A stretch of DNA of 32,664 bases, from the NCBI GenBank assembly GCA_014189875.1, contig BJFP01000006.1, positions 1 through 32,664 of the forward strand, written 5' to 3'. Positions 25,060-32,664 of the stretch are shown in pieces. The notes below the pieces were generated by a model, which saw nothing but the letters and a program-made list of their open reading frames with translations, was not told the DNA's origin and made no database searches. The translations under genes were made by a program, and so were the position numbers. The stretch's first letter is position 1; each line of letters opens with the position of its first letter. The stretch is from Verrucomicrobiota bacterium (GTDB lineage: Bacteria; Verrucomicrobiota; Verrucomicrobiia; Chthoniobacterales; Chthoniobacteraceae).

Positions 25060-25078
25060 GCGGCGCGCCGCACGCGCG

Positions 25079-26875
25079 ATGAATGACGAGGCCCGGCTCG
25101 CAGCCGCATTGCAGTGCGCAACTTCCGCATTGCTCGCGGAGATGAATGCCGCCGGGCACTGGACGGGCGAGCTTTCCAGCAGCGCGCTCTCGACTGCGAC
25201 AGCAGTTGTCGCGCTGGCAAAAGTGGATGCGCTCCGGCACTCCGCGCTCGTCCGTGGCGGTCTGTTCTGGCTTGCGGAGAACGTGAACACCGACGGCGGC
25301 TGGGGCGACACAACGCGGAGCAAGTCGAACATCTCGACAACCGCGCTGTGCTGGGCCGCATTCGGCGCGGCGAATGCCGACGATCAATTTCGCGCAGTCG
25401 TGCAAAACGCCGAGACTTGGCTGCGTCGAAAATGCGGAGCCGACGCCAGCGACGCAGCGTGGCGTGCCGCATTTCTCCCCGCCGCAATTGCGCGCCGCTA
25501 CGGCAAGGATCGCACATTCTCCGTCCCGATCCTCATGACGCTCGCGCTCTCCGGCCGTCTCGGTGCGGACGGCTGGCGGCTCGTCCCAAAGCTCCCGTTC
25601 GAGCTTGCCGCGATGTCCCACAAATTCTGGGGCGCGCTGCGCCTTCCCGTCGTGAGCTATGCGCTGCCCGCGCTCATCGCCATCGGCCAGGCGATCCATC
25701 ACCACGCGCCGACGCGCAATCCGATCACCCGCGTGCTACGCGCACTCACACGCAAAAAAACACTGCGCGTGCTGGAGACGTTGCAGCCTCCGAATGGCGG
25801 CTTCCTCGAAGCCACGCCGCTCACGTCATTCGTCACGATGGCGCTCGCCTCGATGGGCCTCGCGTCGCACGTCGTTGCACAGAAGGGCGTGGAGTTTCTC
25901 ATCGCGTCCGTGCGAGCGGATGGGAGCTGGGCGATTGATACAAACCTCGCGACGTGGACGACCACGCTTGCAATCAAATCCCTCGCGCACCAGCGCGACA
26001 CGCTCACGTCGGAGCAGTGTGGGAAGCTGCGCGCGTGGCTCACCGGCCAGCAGTGGAATGGGGAGCATCCCTACACGCACGCCGCGCCTGGCGGCTGGGC
26101 GTGGACCGATCTGCCCGGCGGCGTTCCGGATGCCGACGACACGCCCGGTGCGCTGCTCGCGCTGAAGCATCTCGGTGCGAACGATCCAGCAGCGCGCACC
26201 GCCGCATTCTCCGGCATCCGCTGGCTTCGCGGTTTGCAAAATGGCGACGGCGGCATCCCGACATTCTGTCGCGGCTGGGGCGCGCTGCCGTTTGACCGCA
26301 GCTCGCAGGATCTCACCGCGCACACGCTCCGCGCCTGGAACGCATGGCGCACCGAGATCGATCCGCGCGGGCGGCCGGCGCTCGTGTATGCGATGTCGCG
26401 CGGCCTCGCGTATCTGATCCGCACGCAGCGCGAGGACGGTGCGTGGGTGCCGCTGTGGTTTGGAAATGAGCACGCGCCCGGCGACGAGAATCCGCTCTAC
26501 GGTACGGCGCACGTCGTCATCGCATTGCGCGAACTTTCCGGTTCCGGCATGTCGCCCGCGCTCGGCCCGGCGACCCGCGGCGCAGGGTGGATCGCATCGG
26601 CGCAGAACGACGACGGCGGGTGGGGCGGCGTGCGCGGCGTGCCATCAAGCGTCGAGGAGACCGCGCTCGCCATCGAGGCCCTCGCAGGCACGTCACATGG
26701 CGCAAATGTCGAGCGGGGCGTCGCGTGGCTGGTCGGGCGCGTCGAGTCCGGGACATGGCGCGAGCCCGCACCGATCGGCTTTTACTTTGCGAAGCTCTGG
26801 TACCACGAACGGCTCTACCCGCTCATCTGGACGGTGGGCGCGCTGGGTAGAGTAATTCAGAATTCCCGAAGCTGA
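25079..26875 (+). CDS. squalene-hopene cyclase-like class II terpene cyclase
   Basis: The 598-residue protein is built of alpha/alpha-barrel QW-type repeats. It shows GHWTGELSSSALS near the N-terminus, DGGWGDTT, LQPPNGGFLEATPLTSF, RADGSWAIDTNLATW, LQNGDGGIPTF, QREDGAWVPLWFGNE and QNDDGGWGG. The acidic D-x-D-D motif that protonates the substrate is present as DADDTP (D351, D353, D354), so it should be a protonation-started class II cyclase. A C-terminal FYFAKLWYHERLYPLIW matches the family end. Squalene, another C30 or C35 polyprene, or an unknown isoprenoid could be the substrate; I cannot choose. It lies 20 bases downstream of sucB, and no hopanoid or squalene-synthesis genes are nearby. Confidence 0.87.
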   Translation: MNDEARLAAALQCATSALLAEMNAAGHWTGELSSSALSTATAVVALAKVDALRHSALVRGGLFWLAENVNTDGGWGDTTRSKSNISTTALCWAAFGAANADDQFRAVVQNAETWLRRKCGADASDAAWRAAFLPAAIARRYGKDRTFSVPILMTLALSGRLGADGWRLVPKLPFELAAMSHKFWGALRLPVVSYALPALIAIGQAIHHHAPTRNPITRVLRALTRKKTLRVLETLQPPNGGFLEATPLTSFVTMALASMGLASHVVAQKGVEFLIASVRADGSWAIDTNLATWTTTLAIKSLAHQRDTLTSEQCGKLRAWLTGQQWNGEHPYTHAAPGGWAWTDLPGGVPDADDTPGALLALKHLGANDPAARTAAFSGIRWLRGLQNGDGGIPTFCRGWGALPFDRSSQDLTAHTLRAWNAWRTEIDPRGRPALVYAMSRGLAYLIRTQREDGAWVPLWFGNEHAPGDENPLYGTAHVVIALRELSGSGMSPALGPATRGAGWIASAQNDDGGWGGVRGVPSSVEETALAIEALAGTSHGANVERGVAWLVGRVESGTWREPAPIGFYFAKLWYHERLYPLIWTVGALGRVIQNSRS

Positions 26876-27056
26876 CCGCTCTTGAAAATGTGAGGATTAC
26901 GCGTGGAGCCTGCGGAGCAAGCTCGCGGATGATGAAAAAGTGTCTATCGTAAGCTGCTCTGGGAAAGGCACCTGAAGCGTGCTCTTTAAAATTAATACTT
27001 GCCGCTCCCGCCAGATCGCATAGTTCTAGCTCACAGGAGTCTCGTAGATTCCGCCT
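26876..27056. other. 181-base AT-richer intergenic region upstream of the DUF1592-group gene
   Basis: This region has lower GC than its surroundings (for example TTTAAAATTAATACTTGCCG at about 26984-27003) and presumably carries the promoter of the 27057-30325 pair. A TTGCCG at about 26999 could be a -35 box, but the matching -10 is weak. I see no RNA gene or strong terminator for the cyclase gene. Confidence 0.4.
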
Positions 27057-28928
27057 GTGAATAGAGTTCATCTCATTCTGACAGTGGCGGCGCTCGGGGT
27101 GAGCGCCAAACAGGGTGGAGCTTTCGCCTCTGATTTCAAAAAGGACATCCTCCCAGTCCTCGAAAACTACTGCTTCAGTTGTCACGACGAGACCGCAAAG
27201 GGAGGGGTGAATCTGGAGGCGCTTTCGCAGGATTCAACTTTCTGGATGGAGCCGAAGACCTGGGAGCGGACGCTGAATGCCATTCGCGACGCCTCGATGC
27301 CGCCGGCGAAAAAGGCGCAGCCGAAAGCGGCCGAACGCGCCCTTCTCTCCGCATGGCTCGCCTCGACGCTCGATAATCCGGACGCCGCGAAAGTCCCCAG
27401 CGACATCGGGCGCAAGCCGCTCCAGCGCCTCAGCCGTCTCGAATATAACAACACCGTCCGTGACCTGCTCGGCGTGGATTCGCAGCCCGCGGACCGCTTC
27501 CCTCCGGACGGCGGTGGCGGCGGCGGCTTCGACAACAACGCCTCCACGCTCTTCATCCCGCCCATCCTGATGGAGAAATATCTCGCGGCGGCGTCCGACC
27601 TCGTCAGCGCGGCCAAGCCTGACCTCATCTTCCGCATCCGCCCGTCCGAGACGAAGGACGCTCGCACCGCGGCGCGCGAAAATCTCACGTGGCTCGCCGA
27701 GCGCGCGTTCCGCAGGCCCGTCGCGGGCGACGAGATTGCGGCGCTGCTCGGGCTCTTCGACGAGACCATGCAGCAGGCCGGAAAATGGGACGACGCGATG
27801 CGGCAATCCGTGCGCGCCGTGCTCGTCTCGCCGTCGTTCCTTTTCCGTGTCGAGCAGGATCGCCCGGGCCTTGTGCCGCAGCGCGTGAGCGACTGGGAAC
27901 TCGCCTCGCGCCTGAGCTATTTCGTGTGGTCATCGATGCCGGACGAACCGCTCTTCGCGCTCGCCCGCGAAGGGAAGCTGTCGGAGCCCGCGACGTTCGA
28001 AGCGCAGGTGCGGCGGATGCTCGCAGACGCGAAGGCGCGCGTGTTTGCGGAAAATTTCGCAAGCCAGTGGCTGCGCACGCGCGAACTGAGGACAAGCGTG
28101 CGGCCAGCGAGTGACGGCCAGGCGGAGTTCACGCCTGCACTCCGCGATGCGATGGCCCACGAGCCGATCGTATTTTTCGACGCGCTGCTTCGTGGGGATC
28201 GCCCGCTCACGGAATGCCTCGATGCGGACTACGCGTTCGTGAACGCGGAACTCGCGAAATTTTACGGCCTCTGCGAACCCGGCGGCGACGGCTTCGAGCG
28301 CGTGACGCTCACGGATCGCACCCGTGGCGGCGTGGTCACGATGGCCGGCGTGCTCACGCTCACGAGTTACCCGCGTCGCAGCAGCCCCGTGCTCCGCGGA
28401 AAATGGATCATGGAGGAAATCCTCGGCACGCCCCCGCCGCCCCCGCCGCAGATGATCAAGAGCCTGCCGACTTCCGACAAGGGCCGCAACGGCCTCACAT
28501 TCCGCCAGCAGCTCGAGCTGCATCGAAGCAAGCCGGAATGCGCATCGTGCCATAAGACGATGGATCAGCTCGGCTTTGGCCTCGAAAATTTCAGCCCCGT
28601 CGGATCATGGCGGACGACGGCCGGCAACAACCCGGTGGACGCTTCGGGCGAACTTCCCGACGGCACGAAATTCACCGGCCCCGTCGAACTCAAGCGCCTG
28701 CTGCTCGAGCGTCGCGATGAGTTCATGCGCAATCTCACCGAGCGCATGTTCAGCTACGCGCTTGGACGCGGTGTCGAGCAGACGGACTGGCTCGCCGTCC
28801 GGCAAATCGCCCGCGCTGTCGCGAACGACGGCTACCGCGCGCAGCGCCTCGTGCTCGAAATCGCGAAGAGCCCCGCCTTTCAACTCCGCAAGCCTGCGGA
28901 AATACAGGCCACCGCATCCACCCCATGA
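27057..28928 (+). CDS. planctomycete-type cytochrome c protein (PSCyt1 / DUF1587 / DUF1595 / DUF1592 / DUF1588 / DUF1585)
   Basis: The 623-residue exported protein starts at a GTG with a short hydrophobic leader ending near A24. A cytochrome-c-like region follows with CFSCH (C39, C42, H43). Then come the DUF1587 segment LSRLEYNNTVRDLLGV, a DUF1595-like stretch (LAERAFRRPVAGDEIAALL), DUF1592 with VLVSPSFLFRVEQ, DUF1588 with RGGVVTMAGVLTLTSYP and the Pro-rich GTPPPPPP, and DUF1585 with LTERMFSYALGRGVEQTD. A second CxxCH, CASCH at C495-H499, lies between the last two. These multi-domain proteins are abundant in Planctomycetes and Verrucomicrobia, with no proven biochemical function. The stop overlaps the start of the DUF1552 gene (ATGA), so the pair is translationally coupled. 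Confidence 0.93.
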   Translation: MNRVHLILTVAALGVSAKQGGAFASDFKKDILPVLENYCFSCHDETAKGGVNLEALSQDSTFWMEPKTWERTLNAIRDASMPPAKKAQPKAAERALLSAWLASTLDNPDAAKVPSDIGRKPLQRLSRLEYNNTVRDLLGVDSQPADRFPPDGGGGGGFDNNASTLFIPPILMEKYLAAASDLVSAAKPDLIFRIRPSETKDARTAARENLTWLAERAFRRPVAGDEIAALLGLFDETMQQAGKWDDAMRQSVRAVLVSPSFLFRVEQDRPGLVPQRVSDWELASRLSYFVWSSMPDEPLFALAREGKLSEPATFEAQVRRMLADAKARVFAENFASQWLRTRELRTSVRPASDGQAEFTPALRDAMAHEPIVFFDALLRGDRPLTECLDADYAFVNAELAKFYGLCEPGGDGFERVTLTDRTRGGVVTMAGVLTLTSYPRRSSPVLRGKWIMEEILGTPPPPPPQMIKSLPTSDKGRNGLTFRQQLELHRSKPECASCHKTMDQLGFGLENFSPVGSWRTTAGNNPVDASGELPDGTKFTGPVELKRLLLERRDEFMRNLTERMFSYALGRGVEQTDWLAVRQIARAVANDGYRAQRLVLEIAKSPAFQLRKPAEIQATASTP

Positions 28929-30325
28929 TCATGAACATCACACGACGCACCATGTTGAAGGGAATCGGCGCGACGCTCGCGCTGCCCGTGCTCGAAGCCA
29001 TGCTGCCCGCTTCGAACGGCGCGCGTTTTCCCGTGCGGATGGCGCATCTCTACATCCCGAACGGCGTCCATGCCGACCTGTGGACGCCACGCGCGACGGG
29101 CCGCAATTTCGAGCTCCCGCAGACGCTCTCGCCGCTCGCGGAAGTGAAGGACGACATCCTCGTGCTCAGCGAACTGATGAACCACGCGAGCAACACCGGA
29201 GACGGCCATTACGTGAAGACGAGCGGCTACCTCACGAGCACGACCATCACACACACAACCGGCGAGGCGCTGAATTGCAACGGCGTCTCGATGGATCAGG
29301 TCGCCGCAAAAAAGATCGGCAACCTCACTCCGCTGCCCTCGCTCGAGCTCGGCATCGAGCCGCCCGCGACCGGCGTGGACACGAACGTCGGCTACACGCA
29401 GCTCTACGGCGCGCACATCGCGTGGAGCCAGCCGACGCTGCCGCTCGCGAAGGAAATCAACCCGAAGCTCGCCTTTGAACGTCTGTTCCGCCCGAAGCCC
29501 GCGACCACTCGCGAGGCCGCAGACATCGCCGCGACCCGCGACCGAAGCGTGCTCGATCTCGTCGCCGGCGATGCGAAGCGCCTCCACCAAAAGCTCGGTT
29601 CCGGCGACCGCGCGAAGCTCGACGAATATCTCGAAAGCATCCGCGCCGTGGAGCGCCGGATCGAATGGGACGCGAAGCGCCAGAACGAGACCGCGATGTC
29701 CGATCCTGCCGCGCGCGCAGCAGTGGATGAACTCGGACGGCGCATTGATGCCTATTCCGATCCCGCGAATCTCAGCGAGCGCGCGGGCAACCACACCGAG
29801 CACACGCGGCTCATGCTGGATCTCATGGCGCTCGCCTTCTGGACCGACACCACGCGCATCTCCACGTTCATGTTTGGCAACGCCGTCAGTGCGCGCAGCT
29901 TTGCATTCCTCGGCGGCGGAGTCGGCTCGCACCACGAGACGTCGCATCATGAAAACAACGCCGCGAAACTCGAAAACTACCAGCGGATCACCCAGTGGCA
30001 CATCGAGCAATACGCCTACCTCATCGGAAAACTGCGCAGCATCCGCGAGGGCAGCGGCACGCTGCTCGACCAGTGCATGATCGTCCTCGGTGCGGGAATG
30101 CGCGACGGCAACGCGCACAGCCCGAAAAATCTCCCCATCATCCTCGCCGGACGCGGCGGCGGAACCATCGCCACGGGCCGCCACGTCATGCACGAGCCCG
30201 GCACCCCGCTCGCAAACCTCTGGCACTCGATGCTCACGCGCATCGGCGCACCCGCCGAACGCTTCGCCGACAGCACGGGCGCGCTGAAGGGGATCAACGA
30301 TCCGGATTTCGCAGGCGTCTCGTAG
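28925..30325 (+). CDS. DUF1552 exported protein
   Basis: The 466-residue protein begins with a twin-arginine-like signal (R7-R8, TRRTMLKGIGATLALPVLEAM). It continues with typical DUF1552 sequence: MAHLYIPNGVH, LVLSELMNHAS, GDGHYVKTSGYLT, SMDQVAAKKIG, LDEYLESIRAVERRIE, MLDLMALAFWTDTTR, a His-rich GGVGSHHETSHHE, and C-terminal LPIILAGRGGGTIATGRHV. The fold resembles alkaline-phosphatase-like/DUF1501 proteins, and the His-rich loop may bind metal; this is inference. It is the standard partner of the DUF1592-group protein and overlaps it by four bases. The gene ends at a heptamer inverted repeat shared with the convergent gene. Confidence 0.93.
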   Translation: MIMNITRRTMLKGIGATLALPVLEAMLPASNGARFPVRMAHLYIPNGVHADLWTPRATGRNFELPQTLSPLAEVKDDILVLSELMNHASNTGDGHYVKTSGYLTSTTITHTTGEALNCNGVSMDQVAAKKIGNLTPLPSLELGIEPPATGVDTNVGYTQLYGAHIAWSQPTLPLAKEINPKLAFERLFRPKPATTREAADIAATRDRSVLDLVAGDAKRLHQKLGSGDRAKLDEYLESIRAVERRIEWDAKRQNETAMSDPAARAAVDELGRRIDAYSDPANLSERAGNHTEHTRLMLDLMALAFWTDTTRISTFMFGNAVSARSFAFLGGGVGSHHETSHHENNAAKLENYQRITQWHIEQYAYLIGKLRSIREGSGTLLDQCMIVLGAGMRDGNAHSPKNLPIILAGRGGGTIATGRHVMHEPGTPLANLWHSMLTRIGAPAERFADSTGALKGINDPDFAGVS

Positions 30326-30360
30326 CCGCCGACGGAAGGAGGCGGGCTGTTCCTCGGAAA

Positions 30361-30451
30361 GTGCTCAGTGCTCAGTGCTCAGTTCGCAGTGCTCAGTAAG
30401 AACAGGCTCCTCCTCCGCGTGACTGAGAACTGAGCACTGAGCACTGAGAAC
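30361..30451. repeat. heptamer tandem array forming an inverted repeat between convergent genes
   Basis: Five heptamers (GTGCTCA three times, GTTCGCA, GTGCTCA) run from 30361 to 30395. Four complementary heptamers (TGAGAAC, TGAGCAC, TGAGCAC, TGAGAAC) run from 30424 to 30451, with a 24-base spacer at about 30398-30421. The arms can pair over about 28 bases in several registers. The element lies between the stops of the DUF1552 gene and the convergent nuclease-like gene. Confidence 0.9.
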
Positions 30452-30452
30452 T

Positions 30453-31193
30453 TCACTTCCCGCTCCCCGCGACCACCGCATCCTCGCGGTACATGTCCGC
30501 ATTGCTCCCCTCGAACTCCGCCTTCAGCCGCACGCGGAACTTGCTGAGGTCGATCAGCTCCCAGCGCGTGAACTTCACCTCCGCGCCCGTCTTCTCGTGC
30601 TCGACGCCGATCACGAGATGGTGTGCATCGTCATTCACCTTGTTCGTCTCGCGCTTCGGCGTGAAATAAAACGTCCGCAGCGAACTGCGCTTGCTGCCGT
30701 TTGCATAGAGCTTCGGGTCGAGGTAGAAGATGCGCCCCGTCGCCTTGTCCACGAGCCGGATATCGGGATAGCCGCTGCGCTGCACATGCCCCGCCGCCGT
30801 CTTCGGCACTCCGCACTCGAAGCCCTCGATCTTGTTCAGCTTCGCCGCGATCGCGTCCTCGAAAAACTTGCTCATCTCATTCACGCGCTTCTGCCGTTTC
30901 GCGGGACTGTCCGCGGAGTTCATCTGCACGAGCACATCGTCGAGCACGGTGCCGATGCGTTTCAAAGTGCGCGTTGTGTCCGCATCCGCGCGATCCACGG
31001 GGAGCACGCGCTTGCCGCTCGTGGCGCTGATCACGTCGGAGAAAGGGATGCCCTTCAGCGCAGCATCCTCGTCGAGCAGCCACGGGATGAGCTGGCGGAC
31101 GGGCGACGGTTTTTCCTCGGCAAAGGTCGTCGTGCAGAACGTGAGGAGGCCGAGCAGAAGTGCGCGGATTGGGTTTCGGCAGGATTGTTTCAT
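30453..31193 (-). CDS. exported protein with a PD-(D/E)xK-like motif, unknown function
   Basis: The 246-residue protein starts with a Sec signal peptide (MKQSCRNPIRALLLGLLTFC, probable cleavage after A25). A helical region (LDDVLVQMNSADSPAKRQKR, FFEDAIAAKLNKIEGFEC) follows. A segment with SGYPDIRLVD (D144) and IFYLDPKLY (D159, K161) then gives a P-D...D-x-K arrangement, followed by SSLRTFYFTP and DAHHLVIGVEHE. The pattern of PD, DxK, then an S-S-[LF]-R-[TS]-F-Y stretch and a hydrophobic strand resembles uncharacterised restriction-endonuclease-like proteins. It is weak evidence: no structure prediction was possible here. The ATG at 31193 is chosen because it gives a clean signal peptide. A longer start at 31295 would overlap the phosphorylase stop (ATGA) but places the signal peptide internally. 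No methyltransferase is adjacent. Confidence 0.6.
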   Translation of the reverse strand: MKQSCRNPIRALLLGLLTFCTTTFAEEKPSPVRQLIPWLLDEDAALKGIPFSDVISATSGKRVLPVDRADADTTRTLKRIGTVLDDVLVQMNSADSPAKRQKRVNEMSKFFEDAIAAKLNKIEGFECGVPKTAAGHVQRSGYPDIRLVDKATGRIFYLDPKLYANGSKRSSLRTFYFTPKRETNKVNDDAHHLVIGVEHEKTGAEVKFTRWELIDLSKFRVRLKAEFEGSNADMYREDAVVAGSGK

Positions 31194-31229
31194 GCGTTCG
31201 TGATTCGACAGCGGAGGTGAGATGAGGAC

Positions 31230-31265
31230 GGCGGGCACCGGGTAGCGCGGGCATCCCGCCTGCCG
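31230..31265. repeat. small GCGGG/CCCGC palindrome upstream of the nuclease-like gene
   Basis: GCGGG at 31247-31251 and CCCGC at 31255-31259 flank a CAT loop, with an additional GGCGGG upstream near 31230. It resembles one arm of the dispersed palindromes seen elsewhere in the window and lies between the phosphorylase stop and the nuclease-like start. Confidence 0.45.
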
Positions 31266-31291
31266 TATCCTGTGAATTTTCAGAGACCGCA

Positions 31292-32524
31292 TCATGCGAT
31301 CTCGATGGCCTGTCCGATGAGCGCGAGCGCAGCCTTCAGCGTTTCATCGCTTCGCGCGTGAACGGTGAGCAGCGGTTCGCCTGTCTGCACCGCAGTGCCG
31401 ATCTTTGAGATGCCGGAAACGCCGACGGCGAAATCAATCGCGTCGCTCGCCTTCGCGCGTCCGGCACCGAGCGCGATGCACGCGCGTCCGATCAGTCCCG
31501 CGTCCATGCGTGTGAGCTTCCCATCACGCGATGCAGTGACGACGTGGCGCAGCGGCGTGGCGTGGATTTCGACGATGCGCTCCGTGTCCGCGGCGCGCCC
31601 GCCCTGCGCTTCGACGAGCTGCACCCACTTGCGCCACGCGGTGCCGTCGTCGAGCCAGTGCGCGAGCTGCGTGCGCGGGACGTTGGCGATGCGCTCTGCG
31701 AGATCGAGCGTGAGCTTCACGAGGTCGGCGGGGCCGCGGCCTTGCAGCGTCTCGACGGATTCCCACACTTCGAGCGCGTTGCCCGCGGTGTGGCCGAGCG
31801 GCTCGCTCATCGGCGTGAGCACGGCTTCCGTTCTCACGCCGCACTCGCGCCCCGTCGCGCAGAGTGCGGCGGCGAGCGTCTCGGCGTCGGCGCGGTTTTG
31901 CATGAATGCGCCGCTGCCGAATTTCACGTCGAGCACGAGCCGGTCGAGCGACTCGGCGAGCTTCTTCGACATGATGCTCGCGACGATGAGCGGGATGCTT
32001 GGCACGGTCGCCGTCACGTCGCGCAGCGCGTAGAGCTTCTTGTCCGCCGGGCAGAGATTTGCCGTCTGCCCGATCATCGCCACGCCGATGCGCGCGAGCT
32101 GCGCGGCGGTTTCATTTTCGCTGAGCGAAACGCGGAAGCCGGGGATGCTCTCCAGCTTGTCGAGCGTGCCGCCCGTGATGCCGAGACCGCGCCCGCTGAT
32201 CATCGGCACCCAAAGATCGTCGCACGCGAGCAGCGGCGCGAGGATGAGCGAGACCTTGTCGCCGATGCCGCCGGTGCTGTGCTTGTCCACCTTCGGCGGC
32301 GAACCGGCGGGATGCGTCATCACGCTTCCGCTGTGCATCATCGCCCGCGTGAGTGCGCCAGTTTCCGTTGCGGTCATGCCCTTGAAATAGACGGCCATCG
32401 CCCAGGCCGCGGCCTGGTAGTCCGGCACCTCGCCGTCTGTGTAGCCGCGGATGAACCCGGCGATTTCCTCCGCGCTGAGTTCATGGCCGTCGCGTTTGCG
32501 TTCGATGAAAGTGGGGATGTGCAT
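31292..32524 (-). CDS. deoA: thymidine/pyrimidine-nucleoside phosphorylase
   Basis: It phosphorolyses thymidine or other pyrimidine nucleosides to the free base and (deoxy)ribose 1-phosphate in nucleoside salvage. The 410-residue protein has the N-terminal helical domain (AGFIRGYTDGEVPDYQAAAW), the phosphate-binding KHSTGGIGDKVSLILAPL, and the family signature SGRGLGITGGTLDKLESIPG. It also has LDVKFGSGAFM and a C-terminal PYNP_C domain ending LALIGQAIEIA. Sequence alone does not separate DeoA from Pdp. The ATG at 32524 gives the usual start (MHIPTFIERKRDGHELS); the open frame upstream is made of a TGACGGA heptamer repeat. The downstream nuclease-like gene may be co-transcribed. Confidence 0.94.
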   Translation of the reverse strand: MHIPTFIERKRDGHELSAEEIAGFIRGYTDGEVPDYQAAAWAMAVYFKGMTATETGALTRAMMHSGSVMTHPAGSPPKVDKHSTGGIGDKVSLILAPLLACDDLWVPMISGRGLGITGGTLDKLESIPGFRVSLSENETAAQLARIGVAMIGQTANLCPADKKLYALRDVTATVPSIPLIVASIMSKKLAESLDRLVLDVKFGSGAFMQNRADAETLAAALCATGRECGVRTEAVLTPMSEPLGHTAGNALEVWESVETLQGRGPADLVKLTLDLAERIANVPRTQLAHWLDDGTAWRKWVQLVEAQGGRAADTERIVEIHATPLRHVVTASRDGKLTRMDAGLIGRACIALGAGRAKASDAIDFAVGVSGISKIGTAVQTGEPLLTVHARSDETLKAALALIGQAIEIA

Positions 32525-32531
32525 CGCGGAA

Positions 32532-32559
32532 TGACAAATGACGGATGACGGATGACGAA
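32532..32559. repeat. TGACGGA-type heptamer array upstream of the phosphorylase
   Basis: Four heptamers (TGACAAA, TGACGGA, TGACGGA, TGACGAA) lie immediately upstream of the phosphorylase start on the promoter side. It is the same style of heptanucleotide repeat as those in mfd and at 30361-30451, with a different unit. The remaining bases to 32664 show a small TCACCC/GGGTGA hairpin at 32644-32658 and no gene that I can support. Confidence 0.8.
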
Positions 32560-32664
32560 GGAAGCGCGAATCGCGGATGCGGTAGAAGACAGACTTTTGA
32601 GCCTCGCGTGAGTGGCGGGCCGATAGTCGGCGAACTGCTTTCCTCACCCGGAGGGTGAAAGGAA

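Noticed and set aside
30361-30451. Possible CRISPR array
   Set aside because: The units are 7 bases with no spacers and no cas genes are present; it is a simple tandem and inverted repeat.

Overview
The window is GC-rich bacterial chromosome and most likely comes from a member of the Verrucomicrobiota. Four things point that way. There is a 51-residue basic protein of the type shared by Verrucomicrobia and Chlamydiae (859-1014). There is a linked pair of a DUF1587/1592/1588/1585 cytochrome-like protein and a DUF1552 protein (27057-30325), typical of Planctomycetes and Verrucomicrobia. RsmH carries a basic N-terminal extension. Short palindromic and heptameric repeats are scattered between genes and even inside one. 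Almost no start codon has a recognisable Shine-Dalgarno sequence.

Layout. 1-698: pseudopilin (minus, cut by the window edge). 859-1014: small basic protein (plus). 1091-3330: rsmH, an FHA-domain membrane protein and a short exported NHL-repeat protein (minus). 3587-5594: pgk-tpiA glycolytic pair (plus). 5667-7073: cysS (minus, convergent with tpiA, with a perfect 26-bp inverted repeat between them). 7318-9670: a CysJ-like FAD/NADPH reductase, a truncated 2-hydroxyacid dehydrogenase fragment and an HpcH/HpaI-type aldolase (plus). 9766-16250: nadB, panC, mfd and a truncated DUF885-like fragment (minus). 16283-18160: an APC permease fused to a universal-stress-protein domain (minus). 18545-18820: exported EF-hand protein with a clear terminator. 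18898-19692: PhzF-family protein (minus). 19905-20342: GNAT acetyltransferase. 20578-20991: YidB-like protein. 21067-25059: sucA-sucB of the 2-oxoglutarate dehydrogenase complex. 25079-26875: squalene-hopene-cyclase-like protein. 27057-30325: the DUF1592-group/DUF1552 pair. 30453-32524: an exported protein with a PD-(D/E)xK-like motif, then a thymidine/pyrimidine-nucleoside phosphorylase (minus).

Most genes are core metabolism (lower glycolysis, the TCA cycle, NAD and pantothenate synthesis, nucleoside salvage, rRNA methylation, transcription-coupled repair). I see no transposase, integrase, phage gene, CRISPR array, tRNA or rRNA.

The most unusual feature is the repeat content. At least eight distinct short elements occur here: inverted repeats, hexamer or heptamer tandem arrays, or both. 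Two of them lie in frame inside mfd and are translated, one as a region of about 30 residues near residue 310 and one near residues 1004-1035. This resembles the in-frame palindromic elements of Rickettsia and the heptanucleotide repeats of cyanobacteria. Second-tier observations are the exported nuclease-like protein, two truncated genes whose stops abut the starts of intact neighbours, and a SucB without a visible subunit-binding domain.
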